Assembly (NCBI GenBank): GCA_023630585.1
Contig: CM042568.1
Coordinates: 1,481,516-1,545,515, forward strand
From: Cranoglanis bouderius
Taxonomy: Eukaryota; Chordata; Actinopteri; Siluriformes; Cranoglanididae
Direction of reading: 5' to 3'
Length of the DNA stretch: 64,000 nucleotides
Positions 26,005-38,077 of the stretch are shown piece by piece. The notes beneath the pieces were generated by a model. It worked only from the letters and a program-made list of their open reading frames with translations, ran no database searches and had not been told where the DNA came from. Each line of letters begins with the position of its first letter. Position 1 is the stretch's first letter. The position numbers and the translations under genes were made by a program.

Positions 26005-26665
26005 AGTTTAACAACAACTCAGCCAGCCTGGGCCTTAACATCCACAGAGGGAAGACCAAGGTCTTAAAGGTCAAAACAGCCAATAGCCCCATCACACTAG
26101 AAGGCGAAGCATTAGAGGAGGTGGAGAGCTTCACTTACCATGGCAGCATCATCAACATCTAGGGAGGAACAGGTGCTGACGTAAGGGCATGAATAGGCAA
26201 AGCAAGGTCAGCTTTCCAGCAGCTGAGGAACACCTGGGATGCCACAAACCTGACCACCAACATCAAGATCAGTATCTTGAACACCACTGTAACCATTGAA
26301 ACATGGAGAACCACCAATGTAACCATGAAAAGAATCCAAACCTGCCCCAGAAGGATTCTTCAGCAACCAAATCCTGTGGCAGCTAATGGTACAGCAGCCG
26401 GTGGTGGTAGCGATTCTCCAGAGGCGCTGGAGTTGGATTGGCCACATCCTCCGCAAACCTACATCCAGTATAGTAAGACAAACCCTCATCTGGAACCCAC
26501 AGGGTATAAGGAAAAGAGGCCGACCAAGGAACACCTGGTGTCGCCACCTTGAGGCAGATTTCAAGAGAACGGGATTCACCTGGAGACAAATGGAACGACT
26601 ATCCCAGGATCAAAATGCCTGGAGAGATCAGGTTAGCGGCCTATGCCCCGATAGGGGCCACAGGC
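26005..26665 (+). pseudogene. Non-LTR retrotransposon reverse-transcriptase C-terminal fragment
   Basis: The plus strand encodes LEGEALEEVESFTYHGSIIN in one frame and, after shifts, RRWSWIGHILRKPTSSIVRQ, KRGRPRNTWCRHLEADFKRT and ending near AWRDQVSGLCPDRGHRR. This WIGH...RGRP...W pattern is typical of the region after the reverse transcriptase domain in several LINE clades. Frameshifts and stops show it is dead, and the endonuclease and catalytic RT parts are missing. It has inserted into the DNA transposon that spans 25.9-30.8 kb. Clade not assigned. Confidence 0.7.
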
Positions 26666-28003
26666 GATGATGATGATGACGATAATGAAATCATTGTATG
26701 TTGAAATGAGAATCCCAAAGGTACCCGGATGGTCTGCTATTTCCGGTAGATTTTCGAAGTGTGGATCCGTGGACACTTTTTCAGCTAATATTGCCCACAA
26801 CCAGTTTCGTGACGGTTTACTTTGCAGATTTCAACCTGCAAACATGGTGATGCAGTCTTCAGTATTTCAGTGTAAGAACTTAAATGTTAAGCACTAACCA
26901 AAGTTTTTTATTGTCACCTAAGATTAATGCTTGGATGTTGTGTAAAAAGAGTACCATGTTTATCTTGGTGGGTCAGATGAGTTGAGAGGCTGAGGCAGAG
27001 CGCCTAACAGCATGTTGCAGTTTAGAGAGGTGTAAATGAAATGTGGAAAAATAAATCAAGGGAATGATAAATGAAACTACAGTGGGTATAGAAAAGAATA
27101 ACCCCCCCCCCCTTTAAAATAATCACATTTTGTTGCTTTTCAGCCTGAAATGAAGACAGAGTTTTTGTTTTATCCAGCTGTATTTACTCAGTGCAACTTA
27201 TAACATCCAAGTGAACGATATAACACCAACATGTCAGAAAAAAAATTAAAAATTAAAAATCAGAATCACTGAGTTGGAAAAAGGATCACCCCCCTTCTAA
27301 AAATGACTTGTAAACTCAGTAAGGTGTAGCTAATCACCTTCTCAATGGCACACAAAGCCATTTGACTTTCAACTGTGATCAGCTGTGCTCATTTTGATTA
27401 GCTCAGCATGAAAAGAGCTTTCCTGGAGCACTTTGTAGTGCAACTGAAGCAAACAATCAACTATGGGTGGCAAGACACTGTCAAAAGATCTCCGGGATAA
27501 AGTTGTGGACAGGCACAAGTCAGGAGATAGATACAAAAAAATTTCAAAGGCTTTATCAATGCCTAGAAGCACAGTGAAGTCTATTATTAAGAAGTGGAAG
27601 GATTATTAAGAAGTGGAAGTATTTGGTACAACACAGACCCTCCCTGGATCAGGACGTCGCTCCAAACTGGATGAAAGAGCCAGGAGGAAACTGGTCTGAG
27701 AGGCTACCAAGAGGCCTACAGCAACTCTGAAGCAGTTGCAGGAATTTATGACAAAGAGTGGTCATTGTGTGCATGTGACAACAATATCACAAATTCTCTA
27801 CAAATGTGGCTTGTATGGGAGGGTTGCAAGAAAAAAGCCACCCACGACTGAGCTTTGCCAAAATGCACCTTGAAGATTCTGAGGCCACATGGAAAAAGGT
27901 GTTATGGTCAGATGAATTATTTGGCCTCAACACCAACCGATATGTCTGGCGGAAATCCAATACAGCTCACCATCCAAATAACACCATTCCTACAGTAAAG
28001 CAT

Positions 28004-29006
28004 CTTCTTTTCCTTTCAGCTGTTCCCTTCAGGGGTCGCCACAGCGAATCATCTGCCTCCATCTAGCCCTATCCCCTGCATCCTCTTCTCTCAGACCGAC
28101 TACCTTCATGTCCTCCTTCACTACATCCATAAACCTCCTCTTTGGTCTTCCTCTCGGCCTCCTGCCTGGCAGCTCTAACCTCAGCATCCTTTTACCGATA
28201 TATTCACTCTCCCTCCTCTGAACATGTCCAAACCATCTCAACCTGGCCTCTCTAACTTTGTCTCCAAAACATCTCACATGTGCTGTCCCTCTGATGTACT
28301 CATTCCTGATCCTATCCATCCTCGTCACTCCCAAAGAGAACCTCAACATCTTCAGCTCTGCTACCTCTAACGCTTCCTCCTGTCTTTTCCTCAGTGAAAC
28401 TGTCTCCAAACCATACAACATCGCTGGTCTCACTACTGTCCTGTACACCTTTCCTTTCATTCTTGCTGGTACTCTTTTATCACACAACAGACCTGACACT
28501 TTTCTCCACCCATTCCAACCTGCCTGCACACGCTTCTTCACCTCTTTTCCACACTCCCCGTTGCTCTGGACTGTTGACCCTAAGTACTTAAAATCCTGCA
28601 CCTTCTTTATCTCTTCTCCCTGTAACCTCACTGTTCCACTTGGATCCCTCTCATTCACACACATGTATTCTGTCTTGCTGCGACTAACCTTCATTACTCT
28701 TCTCTCCAGAGCAAACCTCCACCTCTCTAGAGTTTCCTCCACCTGCTCCCTGCTCTCACTACAGATCACAATGTCATCCGCAAACATCATAGTCCATGGA
28801 GATTCCTGTCTGACCTCATCCGTCAGCCTGTCCATCACCACCGCAAACAAGAAGGGGCTCAGAGCCGATCCTTGATGCAGTCCCACCTTCACCGTGAACT
28901 CCTCTGTCACACCTACCGCACACCTTACCATTGTCCTACTGCTCTCATACATATCCTGCACCACTCTAACATACTTCCCTGCCAGTCCAGACCTCCTCAT
29001 ACAATA
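28004..29006 (-). mobile_element. 5'-truncated RTE-type LINE inserted in the Tc1 transposase
   Basis: The minus strand encodes the C-terminal half of a reverse transcriptase: HQGSALSPFLFAVVMDRL, the catalytic FADD in WTMMFADDIVICSES, KYLGSTVQSNGECGKEV, and the end RARWRQMIRCGDP, all in one open frame. The insertion is bounded by an 18-bp target-site duplication, ATTCCTACAGTAAAGCAT (27986-28003 and 29007-29024). It ends with AGGAAAAGAAGA like the longer copy at 44950-47413, to which it is nearly identical, so it is young. It is cut at the codons for YCMRRSG. Confidence 0.92.
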
Positions 29007-29088
29007 ATTCCTACAGTAAAGCATGTAGGTGGTAATATCCTGTTATGGGGGTGTTTCTCTGCAGTAAGGACTGGAGCACTGGAGCATC

Positions 29089-29420
29089 TTTCACCCCTCA
29101 TCCTCACCATGTTCTACAGAGGAACCACTGAGAGTATCCTGAGCAGCTGCATCACTGCCTGGTTTGGAAATTGCACCGAATCGGATCGCAAGATCTCGCA
29201 GAGGATAGTGAAGAGCTGAGAAGATTATCGGGGTCTCTCTTCTCGTGAACATAGACATTTGGATTGACATTGTGGATGACCCCATACACACCCTCACACA
29301 AACTCTTCACCCTCCTGCCATCTGGAAAAAGGTACCGAAGCATTCGGGCCCACACGGCCAGACTGTGTAACAGTTTCTTCCCCCAAGCCATCAGACTCCT
29401 CGATACTCAAAGACTGGACT

Positions 29421-29475
<55 letters not shown>

Positions 29476-29982
29476 TATTGACTGTATTACTTCTTTTGCT
29501 GCTACTGTATTTATAAAAATATCATATTTAATTTCTTGTCACTATTATACACTTTACCTGGCTGCTACTGCAATAACTGCTATGTCCATGTTGGTATAAG
29601 CTAGTCTGCTGAATACTAAGTAATAGCATGTTATGTTTACATTCACAACATTTTAAAACTATATTGTTACTCTTTTGCACTACTGTTATATCGGACATTT
29701 CCATACTAGAACTGTGTACTGGTCGGCGCTACACTGTCACTTACTGTGCCTATTGTTCCTGTTTTAGTATTTACTGTAGTGTCTTGTGTTGTTAGCACAC
29801 GTTTGCATGTGCACTTTATGTAAAAATGTGTAGGTCTTATATAGTTCTATGTCGTCTCATGTGGGTTAGTGTATTGTCTTATGTAGCACCATGGTCCTGG
29901 AGGAACTTTGTTTCATTTCACTGTGTACTGTACCAGCTGTATATGGCTGAAATGACAATAAAAAGCCACTTGACTTGACTTG
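29089..29982 (+). mobile_element. Rex1/Babar-like LINE 3' fragment inserted in the Tc1 element
   Basis: Encodes the typical end of this LINE type: FYRGTTESILSSCITAWFGN, then, after shifts, HPLHKLFTLLPSGKRYRSIR-like sequence and NSFFPQAIRLLDTQRLD. A (CA)n tract follows at 29423-29473, then a 3' UTR ending GCTGAAATGACAATAAAAAG and (CTTGA)n. Frameshifts show it is dead. It lies downstream of the RTE insertion, and Tc1 coding sequence resumes at about 29983. No clear target-site duplication was visible. Confidence 0.75.
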
Positions 29983-30849
29983 TCAGGATAGAAGGAAAAT
30001 GGATGGGGCAAAATACCGTCAAATTCTTGAAGGAAATCTGCTGCCCTCTGCCAGAAAGTTGTCAATGGGAAGAAGGTTTACCTTCCAACATGACAACGAC
30101 CCAAAGCACACAGCAAAACGTGAAGGTGAATGTCCTTGCATGGCCTAGTCAGAGCCCAGACTTAAACCCCATTGAAAATCTGTGGAATGACTTGAAGACT
30201 GCAGTCCACAAACGGTCTCCATCAAATTGAACTGAACTTGAGCAGTTCTGCAAAGAAGAGTGGGCAAATATTGCAAAGTCTAGATGTGCAAAGTTAGTGG
30301 AGACATATCCCAACAGACTAAAGGCTGTGATTAAAAAATTAAGGCAAATTAAAGCAAGGCGGTGATCCTTTTTCCAACTCTTTGATTCTGTTATTTATTT
30401 ATTAATTAATTTTTTTCTGACATGTTGGTGTTATATCTTTCCCTTGGATGTTATAAGTTGCACTGAGTAAATACAGCTGGATAAAACAAAAACTGTGTCC
30501 TTCTTCATTTCAGGCTGAAAAGCAACGGGGGGGGGGGGGGGTGATTCTTTTCTATCCCCACTGTATATGGTATAAATGATATACGGAATAATGAATGAAG
30601 AAAAGCTGAAATGCCACGAGGAGCGTGTTTACGCTGACAGTGTACGTAACTAGGCAACAACGTTCTCTTCCGTTAGCGTGACCCGGTACTCGCGTACTCT
30701 TTTACTACACACTCAAAAGTATGTACTTTTTCTTCACAAAAACAGTACATACTTTTAGTGCGTAGTATAAGTCGGCGAACTGGGACGCGATATATGTTCA
30801 TGCTTACGGATACTTTTTATTCATCTTTTATACGTACCGTTTAATCATC

Positions 30850-31044
30850 GTGACAAGCCACAGTTTTGTATTTGGTACGTCTCTAATAAATAATAAATCT
30901 GTTGAACTGAAGTTAGATATATACACGTGTAATGCACACACTGATAGATTTTATTTCACATTAATGGACGCGAAATATTCTCGACCCTGTGAACTTTTCT
31001 TTCTCTGCACCTCATGTCCAAAGAAGAGGCACTTCCTGAAGAGT

Positions 31045-31094
<50 letters not shown>

Positions 31095-31160
31095 GTGTAA
31101 TGTTTTCACTGCAGCTTCTTTTCTTATAACATTAGGCCACAAAACCACAATTGTGTGCAT

Positions 31161-31211
<51 letters not shown>

Positions 31212-31294
31212 CAGCTACACAAACAGATACATATGATGGTGGCTAAACGTTTGCTGCAGACTGATGCATGAGGTGGCAATACACCCTGGGCCAT

Positions 31295-31350
<56 letters not shown>

Positions 31351-31430
31351 CTACACAAACAGATACATATGATGGTGGCTGAACGTTTGCTGCAGACTGA
31401 TGCATGAGGTGGCAGTACACCCTGGGCCAT

Positions 31431-31488
<58 letters not shown>

Positions 31489-31751
31489 GGATTATTGTGT
31501 CGCTAATCCACCTGTGAGCATGTTTTGGGAGGTGAGAGGAAACCGGAGAACCCAGAGGAAACCCATACAGATAGTAAGTTGGGATCAGGACAGTGTTTTT
31601 TGGGCATTTTTATATTATATTATATAATATTATAACAGGCTGTTTATAGCTGCAAATCATCAACAAAAGAGGATGTGACTTTAAAACTTTCCATTTCCAA
31701 CCACTGACCTTCATAATGCAGCTAAATGTTCCACCGTGACCTGATTACGCG

Positions 31752-31796
<45 letters not shown>

Positions 31797-32400
31797 AAAC
31801 ACTCTTACTTACGCAGGATTAGTGTAACTGACGCTTTGGGTCTTGCCTTAAACAAAACAATGCCACACAAATGGCATTTGACTGCAAGCCATTTTTACAG
31901 ATTTAACAAGTGTTCTACGTCCCATTTCGATACCTACGTTTAACTGTCAATCAAAGCTATTTCAGATCGCCATGTGCTGTTTCATATCATTTAATCCAGC
32001 TATGTGAGAGTTTTAAGTGTGTCAGAAAACCTGGTGTTGTTTATACTACAACTAACATCGGTCTTAAAATTTTAAACAGCGAATAAACAAAAATCATAAA
32101 CCTCGGTGGATTACTCGTTTATATTCCAGACACGTTAACAAAAAAACAAACAAACAAAACAAAAAACGAGTCTTTTGACTGAGAAGTTACCAAACAATTA
32201 CTGAGCAATATGTACTTTTTTTTTTATTACAATATGTAAATGAATCTAAATTATTCAGCGATATATAAACTTTTATTACAATTTATCAGCAATATTAATC
32301 AAAATTAGTGAGCAATAATATAAATTCTTACTAAAATTATTCAGCAACATGTCAATTATTATAAATTATGTATGTTAGTAATGTTTTGGGGAATAATTGT
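30850..32400. other. Intergenic, microsatellite-rich
   Basis: Holds (GT)n at 31046-31091, (CA)n at 31165-31208, 31299-31344, 31432-31487 and 31755-31794, and a tandem duplication described separately. No gene recognised. Confidence 0.6.
31209..31490 (+). repeat. Tandem duplication carrying (CA)n, two units
   Basis: Two copies of about 135-145 bp: AACAGCTACACAAACAGATA, CATATGATGGTGGCT, ACGTTTGCTGCAGACTGATG, CATGAGGTGGCA, ACCCTGGGCCATAAA and a CA run. Copies differ by about two bases outside the CA runs. Confidence 0.85.
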
Positions 32401-32667
32401 AACATTTGTTTGGTGCAAAAACAAGAGTTTATCACTCATCCCCCACGGCGAAGCACGGTGGCGGCAGCATCATGTCATGGTCCTGCTTCCCTTCAGCTGG
32501 GAATGCGGCTCTGGTCACGATAGAGGGAATCATGGATAGCTCTAAATACCAATCTATTTTTTTTTTTTTTGCACAAAACCTGCAGGTGTCTGTTAGACAG
32601 CTGAAGATGAAGAAAGCAGCACAGTAATGACCCAAAGCACAAATCCAAGTATACAAATGAAGCAGAG

Positions 32668-32705
<38 letters not shown>

Positions 32706-33285
32706 ATTGTTGCAGCCAAATATGCTTAATTTTTCTTTTTTTTTCTTTTTCAAAATTTGTGATGCAAAATTTGTGAGTCTTTTGTAGTTTTTTTTTTTTT
32801 TTTTCTCGCAGGAAACTACTTGAAATCGCAATTGCACGAAATTTTTGTACGGTCTTTCGTTGGTAAATGAGACCTTTTCGCCGTACTCGTGTTCGACGCA
32901 CGTGAATCGAAGAGGCTCCCGTGAGTACTGCGGCGTTTCCTTGATTTTGCCTTCATTTCTGCGAGGGATTGAGATTTGAGAAAAGGTTTCAGAAGAAGAA
33001 GATGATGATCGGTTGTTTTGGAATGGTCCAGTCAGAGCTCAGATCTGAATCCTATTGAAAACCTGTGGATTGACTTGAACAGGGCTGCGTACAGGAGATC
33101 CCCTCGCTATCTGATAGAGCCGGAGCCTTTTTATAAGGAAGAGTGGAACGAAATGACCAAATGAAGACGCGCTAGAAGTCGGTAGACTCTTAACCAAAAA
33201 CACCGAGCGCTGAATTACAAGCAAAAGATGTAGATTTAAGGGGTGTGTATACTTATGCAACCAGGTTATTGTACATTTTTCACCC
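32400..33285 (+). pseudogene. Tc1-like transposase C-terminal fragment, interrupted
   Basis: The frame at 32406-32627 encodes AKHGGGSIMSWSCFPSAGNA and VTIEGIMDSSKYQSI, the region around the second catalytic aspartate of Tc1 transposases. The sequence resumes at about 33020 with SQSSDLNPIENLWIDLNRAA-like coding and the stop after KEEWNEMTK. The gap is filled by (GT)n and a copy of the repeat also present at 17.3-18.0 kb. A terminal-repeat-like GTGTATACTTATGCAACCAG follows at about 33245. Confidence 0.65.
32730..33000 (+). repeat. Partial copy of the 17.3-18.0 kb repeat
   Basis: Shares TTCAAAATTTGTGATGCAAA, AAACTACTTGAAATCG, GGTAAATGAGACCTTTT and CGTGAATCGAAGAGGCTCCC with the reverse complement of the other copy. 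It splits the Tc1 fragment. Confidence 0.5.
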
Positions 33286-33605
33286 CCCCCCCCCCAAAAA
33301 AAAAAAAAAAAAAAAAACAACAATATGTAAAACAACCTAAATAATAACTAAGCAATATGTAAATTATTCAAAATTATCCAGCAATATCTAAGATCTTTCA
33401 TGTTGCAGGTGACATCTAACGCCTGAGCTTCTACTACAGAAATAAACATTTCGAAACAGACACAAAAACATTCGTATTTAAATATTAATTTTTTAATAAT
33501 AACATAACAGATAAACACTTTATTCTCTTCTCTCAGTCACACTGCAATCAATGATGTATCACGATAAAGCGGAGTAGGTTACTGAGAAGCACATTGTCCT
33601 CAGTT

Positions 33606-33650
<45 letters not shown>

Positions 33651-34078
33651 TTTACACAGATAAAACACTTCAGCACTAACACACATCAAACACAACCACA
33701 GAAATACTCACATTGCATGCATTACATTGTTAGCCTTGTTAGCAAAAAAGATGGTGAGGATAAGAAAGAGAGACTTAATGTCTGGGCTTAATGCTCAGTT
33801 AGCTTTCCTTTACTGATAGCCATGTTAACGCTTTTTAAAATCATACAGTACACGCTAATACAATACGTGCTAATACGCTGGAAATCTCGCAAAATAGGGA
33901 CAGGACTTGGAAATTAGCATTGCAGCAAACAGGCTAGCTGTGACTTAGCAGTTCGGCTGTGGTTATTTATTAATTTTTGGTTTGACACACTTTGTGAATG
34001 CAATGAAACGTTGCTAAATGAATTTCACGGCACTGCACAGTACCAGCACCTTACAAAGTTTTGTACATTTTGGTGGCT

Positions 34079-34109
<31 letters not shown>

Positions 34110-34531
34110 GCGATCTAGCCGTCTTGCTAAATTGCTAAACTTAGTTCGTTCCAAAAAAAAAAAAAAAAAGACAGAAACCTAAATAAAGAAAAAAAGCCTT
34201 GTGACTGACTGTGTTTTATAAAACCTGCATAGTAATACGCTAAAACTGGCGCTTCCTCCATTTTGGATCAAAGGACCTCCCTTTCAGAGACGAACACAGT
34301 CAAATTCCTTGATGCGAATTAACTGCTAGGAAAGTTGAATTCGATGCAATGTTTTGCTCATGAAATGGATCTGTGACCTAAAACCCATTGCTCGCTGTGA
34401 ATTCCACCGAAATGACAAACATTTTGCTGACAAAAAGCAACATTAGCATCTATCATTCACAACTCTGTTATTTCCAGCTCAGCTGGGGTTTCTGACCATA
34501 TTTCCTGTTGTTTGTCTTCATCCTGTGTTCT
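33286..34531. other. Region between the Tc1 fragment and Ig gene A
   Basis: A poly-A run at 33294-33317, (CA)n at 33610-33649, (TTTA)n at 34081-34110 and poly-A at 34153-34170. It may include gene A 3' UTR; a minus-strand AATAAA sits at about 34079-34084. No coding sequence recognised. Confidence 0.4.
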
Positions 34532-34648
34532 TTATCTGTGGTCTTTATCTGTTTGAGCTGAAGCACATGCACCGTTGTCTGAGTCTGCACATTCCTGCTT
34601 GTCGCTCCTCTGCAGATCGAAGTAGGACTCGTACACAGGAACCATATA
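34532..34648 (-). CDS. Ig gene A, terminal cytoplasmic exon
   Basis: Acceptor tcctccccccccag|TATATGG. Encodes 38 residues beginning YMVPVYESYFDLQRSDKQEC and a TAA at 34532-34534. Three tyrosines lie within nine residues, which suggests a phosphorylation-dependent docking site. Confidence 0.7.
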   Translation of the reverse strand, partial: YMVPVYESYFDLQRSDKQECADSDNGACASAQTDKDHR

Positions 34649-37600
34649 CTGGGGGGGAGGAATCAGGAACAAGGACAAATAGTCAGTTGGTCTCAATTTG
34701 AAATCAGGAACAAGGACAAATATCAGCTATGCATATAAAATCCTAAATCGTTGCTTTTGTATAGAAAATCAGTTGTAACTTCTCTTTCATTTAGTCGAAA
34801 TCAGTTTATCACTTGCCACAGAGTGGCCAAGAAATGCCCGCCATCACCGTAAGAGACCACCTGACTGATATTTCTAGCAATAAACCACTGACCTGATGTG
34901 TAGGCGGAGCCGATTGTGAAAATGATGCTATATATGCTGTGATGTTATTTTCATACTTGAGTTAGGGATCGATTCTGGGCTTGTCCCTGGGCCTGTCATC
35001 ATCGCAGGTTTGCTTTCACACAGGGAAATTCCTTCTAACCACTCAAAAGCTTTGCTAAAAAAGGAGATACAGTAAGATGTGCATCCCTTTATTGTTCTTA
35101 TTGTTCTTCTGCACCGTGAATCAGGTCAAAGCTGCTCATCTACATACAACAGGGCTTGACAAACCAGCAGCCGCGGCACCCGGGACTAGCAGATTCCGTA
35201 TCTGGGGTAGTGGTTTCTTATTCGTAGTGGACCAGCAGATAAGCGGAAAGGAAAACACCTACTTCCTTTTTACTTTCATAAAACGAAATTTGGATTTGCT
35301 ATTTAGAGTGATTTTTACTAGGCAGATTAAAATCACAGGACATCCAAGCCTGCCATTTGTGATGGTCTGCGTTAAGGTAGAATGTCCATCCATCCATCTT
35401 CTGTACCGCTTATACACAGGGTCTTGGGGAGCCTGGAGCCAATCCCAGGGGACTTGGGGGACAAGGCAGGGGACACCCTGGACTGGGTGCCAACCCATTG
35501 CAGGGCACAATCACATACCCATTCACACACTACTTACAGTGCATGTAGGGGAGGAAACCTGAGCACCCGGAGGCATCCCCCAAAGCACGGGGAGAACATG
35601 CAAACTCTGCACACACAGGGCGGAGGGGGGAATCGAACCCACAACCCTGGAGGTGCGAGGCAAACGTGCCTAACATGCCTAACCACTAATTCACCATGCC
35701 GCAAAGCAAGGTGGTGGCAGCATCATGCTATGGTTCTGTTTCTCTTCAGTTGGGACTGGAGCTCTGGTCACGATAGAGGGAATCATGGATACCTTCACCT
35801 TTCACCTTCCAGCACGATAACGACCCAAAGCACAAATCCAATTTAACTAAGGAACGGACATAAAATATAGAACAAAGCCATCATATAACTCTCTGGTGCT
35901 TACTACACCTCGTGGTTAAACATATCGCGGGAAAATAAAGATGCTAGCCAGACTCAAGTAATGTTTTTACATTATGTGAGGAGAGAACACTGCAGTTCAT
36001 AGATGAAACTAGGTCGCCATACGTTATTGTTTTACATTAGCTGTCACTGATTGGTTGAATCAATTTCCAAAAGAAAACACGGGATTGGGCAGCACACTGG
36101 GGCTTTTACTTATCCGGTGGGTTCGCTAATACAAAAGTTTGTGCACCCCTGACCATCACACCCATATGTCCTTATTGAACATCCCATTCCAGATTTATTC
36201 CCCATTTGCTGTTATAATAAGCTCCACTCTTCTGGGAAGGATTTCCACTAGATTTTGGGGCGTGGCTGTAGGGATTTTTGTTCCTTCAGCTACAAGAGCG
36301 TTAGTGAGGTCAGGTACTGATGTTGGGATGTCGAAGAGGCCTGGGGTGCAGTCGGTGTCGAGGTCAGTGCTCTGTGCAGGGCACTCGAGTTCCTACACTC
36401 CAACATGTCTTCATGGAGCTCGCTCTGAGCACAGGAGCATTGTCATGCTGGAACAGGTTTGGGCCTCTTAGTTCCAGAGAAGGGAAATTATAAATCTACA
36501 GCAAACAGTACAAAGACATTCTATACAATCGTGTGTTTCCGTAGAGTATAAATCAAAAAGGCATCCCCGCTGTTGTGAAACATGAAACAGGAAGTAATGT
36601 TACAAGCTCAACCGATCATGTTCTTCACTGCCTGGCCCAGGAAGTGGGTCACTTTTAGAAAATCACACCCAAGTTCTCAGGAAGTGAACGCAAACGGCTT
36701 CGGTCGAGAGTTAAAAAAAAGTGCCAGGATGGCATAACACTTTCAAACGTGTTAAAAAAAGGGAAGAGAAAATAACTCCTGGGTAACTGGTGTTTCTGAA
36801 GTCTATGAAGTCTACAGTGGAGTTCACATTTTAAAATGATCCAAAGAGGTCATCTGAGGAACTTTCCTTGCAAACGATGGGAAAAGAACATAGTGTTAAA
36901 AACCCTACGTTTCACAGTGCTTCTTACCCATTGTGTGGATCCTCTGGAAGTTCCTGAGCTCCCTCCGTCCTCGCTGTTTTCCGGCTCGTCCCCTTCACTC
37001 GGAGGCCCCTCCCTTATCACTGTTCTCTCTACAACATGAACACAGTTTTGTGTCTTTTGAATACTTCACACACTCTTACTTTATTCTTTCATTCAACTTA
37101 CGATCTCACGTCTTCATCTCACTCGTAATCACTGGCCGCAACCGATATTGTAGTGCTCCAATTTGACTGACAGAGTGTGATGTTACATTTTAAACAACAC
37201 AACCTGGCTTAAGAACATTTAATTACACAATCGTTTAGCTTTTTAGTTGTTTGTTTTATAGCTCTCTATTTCGAACCGGCGAAAAACACTAAAATATGGT
37301 TTAGCCATCTTAGTAGTCAGTGTATCCGTTTCAGTGCTTTGTGGGTTGCCATAGCAACAACCGAGTAGACGAGCGGCTATGAGTCGTCATTGCGTAGATA
37401 CCGTAATTGTGTAAATCTGTCTTTTTTTAAAAAATATATATTTACAATGTGCGACTAGGGACTAGGGTTAGGGTTACATGTTTTGTTCACTCCGTGTTTA
37501 ATCCGCTACAATAAATATAATTTACTTTGTTTACTTTACTGTTTACTTATTGCAGCCAATTACACGATATTATATATCTATGGCAAGGTGTAAGAATGTA

Positions 37601-38035
37601 CTTTATTTTTTATACAGTTAATGAAGTAATCTTAGCCTGATAATGAGCATGCAATTAAAATAAATATTAGCAATATAACAAACAAACAAACAAAGACACA
37701 AAGTATTAAATTCATATAACTTTTGAACGTCTATTAAGCTATAGGCTGACATGTTTCATATTTTATGTTAGCAAAGCAATTGAATGTAAGATTAGCTGGC
37801 CAACCTCAGATGTGTTAGGAAATATATATAATAAAATATAAAATATATGTACCTGATTGTCTGCAGCCCTGTTTTATCCTCCACGCACTCAGACACACAC
37901 AGATGGTCAGAATGACTGCACCACTGGATAAAGATGCCACCAGCGGCGTTATTGGTTGTTCTGATGTGATCTCCGGCGCTGTGGTAGGCCGAATTGTCGA
38001 GGTTCCACTGCCTGTGATCAAAGAACCAGTTAATC

Positions 38036-38077
<42 letters not shown>

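Larger units (their letters stand above)
27463..30365 (+). pseudogene. Tc1 transposase pseudogene
   Basis: Starts MGGKTLSKDLRDKVVDRHKS with a paired-like helix-turn-helix (KISKALSMPRSTVKSIIKKW). It continues with QEFMTKSGHCVHVTTISQIL, then the catalytic region in another frame. After the two LINE insertions the C-terminal part resumes with HDNDPKHTAKRE-like sequence and WPSQSPDLNPIENLWNDLK (the Tc1 catalytic D-x-x-N-P-I-E region), ending with TGA at 30363-30365. Several frameshifts and stops (for example near 27600 and 27850) inactivate it. Confidence 0.85.
27080..30563 (+). mobile_element. Tc1-like transposon with both ends, split by two LINE insertions
   Basis: Terminal inverted repeats of about 200 bp: left CAGTGGGTATAGAAAAGAAT with a C-tract, right G-tract with ATTCTTTTCTATCCCCACTG. 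Both are flanked by TA (27078-27079 and 30564-30565). Matching inner TIR blocks include TTTTGTTTTATCCAGCTGTA and AACACCAACATGTCAGAAAA. Without the insertions at 28004-29006 and 29089-29982 (and one 18-bp duplication) the element is about 1.6 kb, normal for Tc1. Confidence 0.9.
25930..30795. mobile_element. DNA transposon/MITE hosting a nest of later insertions
   Basis: The left end (about 25936: GTGTCCCAATTCGCC, then ACTATCCATACT) and right end (about 30790: TAGTATAAGTCGGCGAACTG then GGACGCG) form an inverted pair. Internal MITE-type sequence resumes at about 26700-26830 and 30600-30790 (for example TTCCGTTAGCGTGACCCGGT, AGTACATACTTTTAGTGCGT). Between them lie a non-LTR fragment and a Tc1 element. 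Confidence 0.55.
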
